DNA from: an uncultured beta proteobacterium
GTDB lineage: Bacteria > Pseudomonadota > Gammaproteobacteria > Burkholderiales > Rhodocyclaceae
Length of the DNA: 64,000 nt
Assembly (NCBI GenBank): GCA_903886975.1
Contig: CAISOB010000074.1
Span: 1 to 64,000 of the forward strand
Direction of reading: 5' to 3'
Both the position numbers and the translations under genes were made by a program. Within the stretch, counting starts at the first letter, position 1, and every line of letters begins with the position of its first letter. Under the pieces are notes generated by a model that was not told the DNA's origin, searched no databases, and saw nothing but the letters and a program-made list of their open reading frames with translations. This document shows, in pieces, positions 58,297 through 64,000 of this stretch.

Positions 58297-59633
58297 GCCT
58301 CGTCGGCGGCCGGCTCAATCTCCTCGAGATCGCCGAGTCTGGCCTGCGCCTCGACGACCGGCAAGGTCTCGACACCCTGCAGCTTGCGCTCGATCTGGCG
58401 GGTGCGCACGCCGGCCGATTCGATGCTGCGCGTCGCCTGCTCGAGTTTCTTGCGCGTTGCTTCGAGGACTTCGCCGAATTTTCCGAACTCGGTCTTGATC
58501 GCTCCGAGCACGCGCCAGACTTCCGAAGAGCGTTTCTCGATGGCCAGCGTGCGGAAGCCCATTTGCAGGCTGTTGAGCAGGGCGGCGAGCGTCGTCGGGC
58601 CGGCGATGCTGACGCGAAAATCGCGCTGCAGGCCATCGGCCAGACCGGCGCGGCGCAAGGCTTCGGCATAAAGGCCTTCGGTCGGCAAATAGAGTATGGC
58701 GAAATCGGTGGTATACGGCGGCTCCACATACTTGTCGCGAATCTTCTTCGCTTCCTCGCGCAGACGCATCTCGAGCGCCCGCGACGCCGCTTCGACGGCA
58801 ACCGGATCGGCCCGCTCCTGCGCTTCGACCAGGCGTTGATAATCTTCCATCGGGAATTTCGCGTCGATCGGCAGCCATACCGGACGCGCGTCGTCCTCGC
58901 CCATCTCGCGCCCCGGCAGGCGAATGGCAAATTCGACGCGCTCGTTGCCCTTCGACCGGGTAATGACATTCTTCTCGTACTGCTCGGCGGTCAGCACCTG
59001 ATCGAGCAGGGCCTCGAGCTGCACTTCGCCCCAGGTACCGCGCGTCTTGACGTTGGTCAGCACCTTCTTCAGATCGCCGACTCCCGCGGCCAGGCTCTGC
59101 ATTTCGCCGAGGCCCTTATGCACGAGTTCCAGGCGTTCACTGACCAGTTTGAACGACTCGCCGAGGCGTTGTTCGAGCGTCGCGTGCAGTTTCTCGTCTA
59201 CCGTCTTGCGCATCTCTTCGAGCTTGCTCGCATTATCGGCCTGCATGGCGGCCAGCCGCGCCTCGAGCGCGAGGCGCAGTTGTTCGAAGCGTTGCTCGTT
59301 GCTCTGCGTCAGCCGCGTCAGCTGCAGCGCGAAGGATTCGAGCTGCTGCGCCTGCAGGGCGCCGAGTTGCCCGATTTGCGCCGCCAGCGTCTGCGCCAGG
59401 CGGTCGAGGGACTGTCCTTGCTCCTCGCGATTGCCGCGTGCGGCGGTATCGGCCTCCTGGCGCCCGCGTGCCAGCTCCTGGCGCAACTCGCGCTCGACGC
59501 GCTCAAGGCCGCTCTCGAGCGCGCGAAAGTGCGGTTCGAGGGCATCCTTTTGGCGCGCCGCGCGCTGCAACAACTGCAACAGGAGGATCGCGACGGCGAT
59601 CGCCAGGAGCGCGTACAACAACAAGTCAGTCAT
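58293..59633 (-). CDS. rmuC: DNA recombination protein RmuC
   Basis: A 446-residue RmuC-family protein thought to limit recombination at inverted repeats. An N-terminal membrane anchor (about 4-23, LLLYALLAIAVAILLLQLL) is followed by a long coiled coil (about 25-175) and the RmuC nuclease-like domain (about 185-400) with TRGTWGEVQLEALLDQVL and WLPIDAKFPMEDYQRL. A DUF748 gene ends 28 bases upstream of its start. Confidence 0.94.
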   Translation of the reverse strand: MTDLLLYALLAIAVAILLLQLLQRAARQKDALEPHFRALESGLERVERELRQELARGRQEADTAARGNREEQGQSLDRLAQTLAAQIGQLGALQAQQLESFALQLTRLTQSNEQRFEQLRLALEARLAAMQADNASKLEEMRKTVDEKLHATLEQRLGESFKLVSERLELVHKGLGEMQSLAAGVGDLKKVLTNVKTRGTWGEVQLEALLDQVLTAEQYEKNVITRSKGNERVEFAIRLPGREMGEDDARPVWLPIDAKFPMEDYQRLVEAQERADPVAVEAASRALEMRLREEAKKIRDKYVEPPYTTDFAILYLPTEGLYAEALRRAGLADGLQRDFRVSIAGPTTLAALLNSLQMGFRTLAIEKRSSEVWRVLGAIKTEFGKFGEVLEATRKKLEQATRSIESAGVRTRQIERKLQGVETLPVVEAQARLGDLEEIEPAADEA

Positions 59634-59661
59634 AAGTTCTTTCAGAATTAGCGGCCGCGGA

Positions 59662-62600
59662 TCACTTCAGCGAAAAATCGACACGGCTGCTCTTGCCCTT
59701 GGCGTCGTTCTCCGGCTTGCCTTCCATCGCCTCGACCTTGCTCGGCAAGAGGAAGATACGTTCGGCTTCGACCGCGTGCGCGAGCAGCCAGTCGCGTACG
59801 ACACGCGCGCGGCGATCGCCGAGCCCGCGCAGGTCGTCGTCGTCAATCGTCGTGTTGGTCATGATCAGCTTCTCCATTTCCGCTACCGGAAGCGACTTGG
59901 CCAGGCCGACAATATTGCGCGGCTTGGGAAACTTTTCGGCAGCGTAGACGCGCTCGAGCAAAGCCGGATATTCGGCGGCACTGACTTCGATGGCCTCGCC
60001 CGCACTTCGCTCCACACCGTTTTTCGTCAGCTGGTCACGCTTTTGCGCCCGCACCTTGCGCTCTATGCTGACCTGCTTCAGGGCTTCGCGATCGCGCTCG
60101 CTGTCTACGTGGCCTTCGATCTCGAGCTTGAGCGCCGGTCGATCGTCAAGGGCTTTGGCGAGGTTTTCAAGACTTTTCTCGGCCGCGGCGCTGAACGCTG
60201 TGCGACCGTAATCGAATTCAATCGCCGACATGTCGCCGCCGCCACCGCCGAAGAGCGATCCGAGCAAAGCAAAAGGCGCGCTGACGGCTTTGACGAATAG
60301 ATTGCCGATCACTTTGAGAATCAAACCGCCGACGCTGAATTGCGGGTCGTCGAGCGACCCTGAAATCGGCAGATTGATGTCGATCTCGCCGCGCCGGTTC
60401 TTCAGCAAAGCGAGTGCCAGATTGACTGGCAGCTTGGTCGCGTCCGGACTCTCGACCGGTTCGCCGAAGGTCAGCTGGTCAAGAAAGATGCGGTTCTCGG
60501 CAGTGAGCAGCCTGTTCTCGATCTTGTATTTTACGAACAGCGAGAGCTTACCTTTCTCGATCGCGTAGCCGGCGTACTTACCCGAATAAGGCGAGAAGGG
60601 GCTCATGTCGAGCCCTTTGACATCGGCTTGCAGATCGAGATAGGGCTGCTGCGAAAACGGGTTGACCCGCGCCGTAAGAGTGAGCGGCGCGACGTCGTCG
60701 TAGCTGCCGCGCAACTCGACGTCGGCGATGCTGCCTTCCACCGTAGACAAGCCACTGACTCGGCCACCGATTTGTCGCAAGCGTGCCGAATAGTTCGGCT
60801 TGATGAAGTTGTCGGTGAAATTGACCGATCCGGCCTGCAAAGTCACCCGATCGACGCGAATCGGAAATGGCGGCGGCTTGGCCGCAGCGACCGGCGCGAC
60901 GGCTTTGCCCGCACCGGCTGCGGCCGGCTTGACCGGCTCAGCCGCAGCGGGCGTGGATGCTTTCGAGGTTTCGTGATGCACCATCTGCAGCAGGTTGAGT
61001 TTGCCTTCGGGGTTGATGATCGCGCGTGCAAAGAAATCGCTCAGCGCGACCTCGCCTACCGCCAGCGAATCCTCGTTCAAGCGCAGATCGACTTGACCGA
61101 AGTGCAGCGACTTCCAGCGCAGGAAGTCGGCGTCATTGAATTTTTCGACCGCCGCGAAATCGCCAATTGTCGCCGCGCCCTTGAACCGGCCTGCCAGGCC
61201 GGGCGGCGCTAGCGAACTGCCGCCCTTGCCCGAACGGATCTCGAGATCGCCGCCGAGCGCCAGTTGGCCGCGCGTCACCGCGATATTGAGTCGACCGGCG
61301 AAGTATGGCTGCAGCGGCAGTAATTCGATGCCCTTCAAGTCAAACTTGATGTCGGCTTCGAGCGGAACCAGTTTGACGCTGCCGGCAAACTCGCAGCGGC
61401 CCTTGTCATTGAACTGAAAACGCGTGGCAAGCTTGGTGGTTTGACCGGGGTCGGTCGAGATATTGTCGATTTCGGCGTTGAAATCGCTGACCACTTGCGT
61501 CGCCGGCGGCGAGACCGCGTTGTCTTCGAAACGCACGCCGATATCCGTGCCGCGGTACTTTGCGACGACCACTTTCCATGCCGGACCTTCGGCCTTCCCG
61601 GCCGCCTGGGTGAACCGCAAGGTCGGCGGCCTGAGCGACTCGATGCTGCCATCCGCACCGCGCCGGATCAGCATGCGCGTGCCGCGTACCGCCAGTTCGT
61701 CGATCGACACTTCGCGCCGGGCAAGGTTGGCGCGGCCGCCCTTGATCGCGAACGATTCGACCTTCATCCATTCCTGCGCATCGACCCGCCAGGAAAGGTC
61801 AAAGGCGGCGTCTTTGGCGCCCTTGCTGTCAAGATTCCTTAGCTGCAGCGTAAAGTCCTCGACGTTTCCCTGCATCGGCTTACCGCGCGACTCGTCGACC
61901 CAGCGCAGCGCGCCGGCAACGACCTTGGCTTCGCCGATAGACCATTCGATGGGGGGACCTGCGGCCGAGGCTACCGGCGCCGCCGCATCGCCGAGCACCT
62001 TGGCGAGCAAGTCCTGCCAGTTGAGACCGCCGTCTTTACCGATCCGGGCGCGAATTTCCGGCGTGTCGACGACAACGTGGTCGACGACAAGCTTGCTCGT
62101 CAAAAGATCGCTCGCGCCAAGCACCAGATCGAGGCGCTTGACCGACACCAGCGGCGCGCCCGAAGACTCATTGACCAGCAAGCCGGTCAAGGTCGTCTGG
62201 CCTGAAACACTGAGCAGTGGCGGCTTGTTCGCTTCCTGGTGGAAGACGACTTTCAGGTCGCCGTCGAGCGCGCCCGATACCACCTTGATCGGTAGCTGCA
62301 AAGGAATGTATTCGTGGTATTTCGCCAGCTGCACCGCGTCGAGATTGATCGCGAGTTCGCTTTCGTGCGACTCGGAAAAAGGCTTGCTGCGGCCCTTGAC
62401 GGCAAGTGGCGCGCCGTCGATGCGCGCCGCAAACGCCGGCTCGATGAAGGTTTCCGTCGCATGCCCCATATTTGAAATAAAGGGCAAACCCAGGCTGATA
62501 TCATCGACGACATGTTTGCCTCCCGCCGGGCGGTCATCGAAGGCGATCGTGCCGCCCGTCAGTTGAATATTGTTGACTGAAAAAAGCGGCGTCGGGTCGT

Positions 62601-63039
62601 TGCTTTTCGGCTTGGCCACGAACTCATCGACGAGGTCGGAGAAGTTGTAGCGCCTATCCGGAAAGCGCACCAGACTGATTTTCGGATTGACCAGTCTAAC
62701 CTCGCTGAACACCGGCCCGCCTTGGAACAGTGACGTGGACTCGAGGTTCAGATAGAGGCTGTCGAAACTGACGAATTCCTGGCTGCCATCGCGCTCGGCA
62801 ATGGCCAGACCGTCGACCGTCACCGACAGGGCGTAGGGATTGATGCTGACGCTCTTGATCGTCACCGGCCGGTGCAGGATCGCGGCAAGTTTTTCGACCA
62901 GTAGCGATTTGACCAGTGGCGGCGCAGCGAAGAAACCCAGCACGCCGACCAGCAAAAAAGCCGCCAGTGTGACCAATACATACTGTCTTGTCTTGCGGTG
63001 ATGCCATGCGGTAAGAATTTTCTCTTTATCGATCGCCAT
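59662..63039 (-). CDS. AsmA-like DUF748 protein with OmpA-like C-terminal region
   Basis: A 1125-residue envelope protein with one N-terminal membrane segment (about 20-42, YVLVTLAAFLLVGVLGFFAA-like) and a very long periplasmic body of repeated beta-rich AsmA/DUF748 units. Known AsmA-like and TamB-like proteins form lipid-conducting bridges between the membranes. Near the C-terminus (about 985-1035) the segment ENLAKALDDRPALKLEIEGHVD resembles an OmpA-type peptidoglycan-binding domain, which would fix it in the periplasm. A Pro/Ala-rich linker lies near 690-720. It is divergent from a response regulator gene. Confidence 0.88.
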   Translation of the reverse strand: MAIDKEKILTAWHHRKTRQYVLVTLAAFLLVGVLGFFAAPPLVKSLLVEKLAAILHRPVTIKSVSINPYALSVTVDGLAIAERDGSQEFVSFDSLYLNLESTSLFQGGPVFSEVRLVNPKISLVRFPDRRYNFSDLVDEFVAKPKSNDPTPLFSVNNIQLTGGTIAFDDRPAGGKHVVDDISLGLPFISNMGHATETFIEPAFAARIDGAPLAVKGRSKPFSESHESELAINLDAVQLAKYHEYIPLQLPIKVVSGALDGDLKVVFHQEANKPPLLSVSGQTTLTGLLVNESSGAPLVSVKRLDLVLGASDLLTSKLVVDHVVVDTPEIRARIGKDGGLNWQDLLAKVLGDAAAPVASAAGPPIEWSIGEAKVVAGALRWVDESRGKPMQGNVEDFTLQLRNLDSKGAKDAAFDLSWRVDAQEWMKVESFAIKGGRANLARREVSIDELAVRGTRMLIRRGADGSIESLRPPTLRFTQAAGKAEGPAWKVVVAKYRGTDIGVRFEDNAVSPPATQVVSDFNAEIDNISTDPGQTTKLATRFQFNDKGRCEFAGSVKLVPLEADIKFDLKGIELLPLQPYFAGRLNIAVTRGQLALGGDLEIRSGKGGSSLAPPGLAGRFKGAATIGDFAAVEKFNDADFLRWKSLHFGQVDLRLNEDSLAVGEVALSDFFARAIINPEGKLNLLQMVHHETSKASTPAAAEPVKPAAAGAGKAVAPVAAAKPPPFPIRVDRVTLQAGSVNFTDNFIKPNYSARLRQIGGRVSGLSTVEGSIADVELRGSYDDVAPLTLTARVNPFSQQPYLDLQADVKGLDMSPFSPYSGKYAGYAIEKGKLSLFVKYKIENRLLTAENRIFLDQLTFGEPVESPDATKLPVNLALALLKNRRGEIDINLPISGSLDDPQFSVGGLILKVIGNLFVKAVSAPFALLGSLFGGGGGDMSAIEFDYGRTAFSAAAEKSLENLAKALDDRPALKLEIEGHVDSERDREALKQVSIERKVRAQKRDQLTKNGVERSAGEAIEVSAAEYPALLERVYAAEKFPKPRNIVGLAKSLPVAEMEKLIMTNTTIDDDDLRGLGDRRARVVRDWLLAHAVEAERIFLLPSKVEAMEGKPENDAKGKSSRVDFSLK

Positions 63040-63149
63040 ATCGAGCCGAATTCTTGTGCAGGAAGTGCAAATCTATCATGAACGGCCCCTCGGCAACGTG
63101 CTATCGAAATCGGCCGGAATTGCCTCGCCACACACCTGCGCAAACAGAC

Positions 63150-63155
63150 TAGAAT
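63150..63155 (+). promoter_or_regulatory. -10 element for the response regulator
   Basis: TAGAAT lies 34 bases before the ATG of the response regulator in the 150-base gap divergent from the DUF748 gene. No -35 at proper spacing was found, and nothing else was seen in this gap. Confidence 0.3.
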
Positions 63156-63189
63156 AGGGCGATCCTGAAGACCAACGAGTTGGCCCGTC

Positions 63190-63600
63190 ATGCCGCTTCC
63201 CGTACAACCCAAAGTCCTGATTGTCGACGACAACGACATGATGCGCAGCCTGCTGCGTGGTCTGCTGCGCAGCGAACACTATCAGGTGGTGGGCGAAGCG
63301 AGGAACGGCGCGCTGGCGGTCGATTTCATCGAAAAAATCAAGCCCGACATCGTCTTTCTCGACGTCATGATGCCGGAGATGGACGGACTCGAAGCGCTGC
63401 AAGTCATCAAGGCCAAGTACCCGGAAATCGTCGTCCTGATGATTACCGGCAATCCCAGCGTTGAAAATGTCCAGCAATCAATTCAGCATGGCGCCAATGG
63501 TTTCGTCGTCAAGCCTTTCAATTCCGCCAAGGTGCTCGGCGCGCTGAACCATGCGTGGGAAGCCGCAAAGGCCATCGTCGCGACGCAGGAAAACACCTAG
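63190..63600 (+). CDS. CheY-like single-domain response regulator
   Basis: A 136-residue receiver domain with no output domain. The acidic pair is in LIVDDND, the phosphorylated Asp in [12 protein letters not shown] (about residue 58), the Thr/Ser in MITGNPS and the Lys in [10 protein letters not shown]. Single-domain regulators pass signals to other proteins, such as flagellar motors or kinases; no sensor kinase is nearby. Its stop codon overlaps the gloB stop in CTAG. Confidence 0.92.
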   Translation: MPLPVQPKVLIVDDNDMMRSLLRGLLRSEHYQVVGEARNGALAVDFIEKIKPDIVFLDVMMPEMDGLEALQVIKAKYPEIVVLMITGNPSVENVQQSIQHGANGFVVKPFNSAKVLGALNHAWEAAKAIVATQENT

Positions 63601-64000
63601 AAGTTGTTTTTCCATTCGCGCAGCGCCGCAAACACCTCGACGGCATCATTCGCCGCGGCCACGCGGCTCTGTGCGGCAGCGACCAGTTCCGGCTCCCTGC
63701 AGCGCAAGAATGGATTCGTCGCCTTCTCCAGCGCAATCGAAAACGGCACCGTCGGTAACCCCTTGGCGCGCGCCACGGCGACTTCATCGACGCGCTGCCG
63801 TAAACGACGGTTGCCCGGTTCGACCGACAGCGCGAAACGCAGATTGGCCTCAGTGTACTCATGGGCGCAATAGACAGCCGTATCCTCCGGCAATGCCGCA
63901 ATCTGCCGCAAGGAGTCATGCATTTGTGCGGCCGTTCCCTCGAACAGCCTGCCGCAACCCGCGCCAAACAAGGTGTCACCACAAAACAGGCGACCGGAGC
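63597..64000 (-). CDS. gloB: Hydroxyacylglutathione hydrolase, partial (C-terminal half)
   Basis: Glyoxalase II, which hydrolyses S-lactoylglutathione. Only the C-terminal 133 codons lie in the window; the gene runs on past 64000. Visible are the end of the metallo-beta-lactamase domain ([18 protein letters not shown], with the Asp metal ligand, and [14 protein letters not shown] with the His) and the C-terminal HAGH domain ending [12 protein letters not shown]. Confidence 0.93.
   Translation of the reverse strand, partial: SGRLFCGDTLFGAGCGRLFEGTAAQMHDSLRQIAALPEDTAVYCAHEYTEANLRFALSVEPGNRRLRQRVDEVAVARAKGLPTVPFSIALEKATNPFLRCREPELVAAAQSRVAAANDAVEVFAALREWKNNF

Noticed and set aside
58161..59651. 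496-codon open frame opposite rmuC
   Set aside because: Mirror of the rmuC coiled coil; rich in Arg and Leu without motifs.

Overview
The window reads as the chromosome of a GC-rich betaproteobacterium. Gene content and order (guaBA, rnfH-ratA-smpB, the rpsB-tsf-pyrH-frr-uppS-cdsA-dxr-rseP-bamA-skp-lpxD-fabZ-lpxA-lpxB-rnhB run, smc-zipA-ligA, pilU-dapE-prmB, bamD-rluD-pgeF) fit the Rhodocyclales best (Azonexus/Dechloromonas/Accumulibacter-like). That placement is inferred from gene content, not from a phylogeny. Almost all of it is core housekeeping sequence with tight, often overlapping genes. I saw no rRNA, tRNA, CRISPR array or transposase.

Layout. (1) 1-1461 is the end of an integrated element: a clearly AT-richer tyrosine recombinase lying directly against the 3' end of guaA, with repeats and hairpins in the junction. 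(2) 1462-7124 holds guaA and guaB, separated by an intrinsic terminator, then a DUF4124 protein, rnfH, ratA, smpB and an rRNA methyltransferase. (3) 7121-21376 is one long minus-strand cluster for envelope biogenesis and translation. (4) 21730-25117 is map-glnD on the plus strand. (5) 25118-34603 is a minus-strand run def, mtnP-like, hpt, galU, ligA, zipA-like, smc. (6) 34745-40543 carries queF, a SEC-C protein, a DMT transporter, a dapC/dapD scar, pilU, dapE and prmB. (7) 40561-47081 has an FtsX-like permease, dapL, radA and alr. (8) 47237-54579 has lplT, a TPM/LemA cluster, a family 4 uracil-DNA glycosylase, rimI-tsaB, pgeF and rluD. (9) 54578-64000 has bamD, a kinase-HDOD-GAF protein, DUF3293, rmuC, a giant AsmA-like DUF748 protein, a response regulator and the 3' part of gloB.

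The most interesting signal is metabolic. At 36891-37283 the first ~63 codons of dapC (succinyl-diaminopimelate aminotransferase) run into a decayed C-terminal end of dapD (tetrahydrodipicolinate N-succinyltransferase), just upstream of pilU and an intact dapE. About 6 kb away, at 43188-44441, lies a complete dapL (LL-diaminopimelate aminotransferase), which makes LL-DAP from tetrahydrodipicolinate in one step and makes DapD, DapC and DapE unnecessary. The simplest reading is that the succinylase branch of lysine/peptidoglycan synthesis was replaced by the DapL route. A deletion scar remains, and a dapE gene with intact catalytic residues appears to have lost its substrate supply. alr next to radA and dapL adds a second peptidoglycan-precursor enzyme to this area.

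Other points: the nucleotide genes form a coherent set (a methylthioinosine/methylthioadenosine phosphorylase adjoining hypoxanthine phosphoribosyltransferase, plus IMP dehydrogenase and GMP synthase). The BAM machinery (bamA, bamD, skp) and lipid A synthesis (lpxD, lpxA, lpxB) show a typical diderm envelope. Several gene pairs share start or stop codons, as expected in a compact genome.
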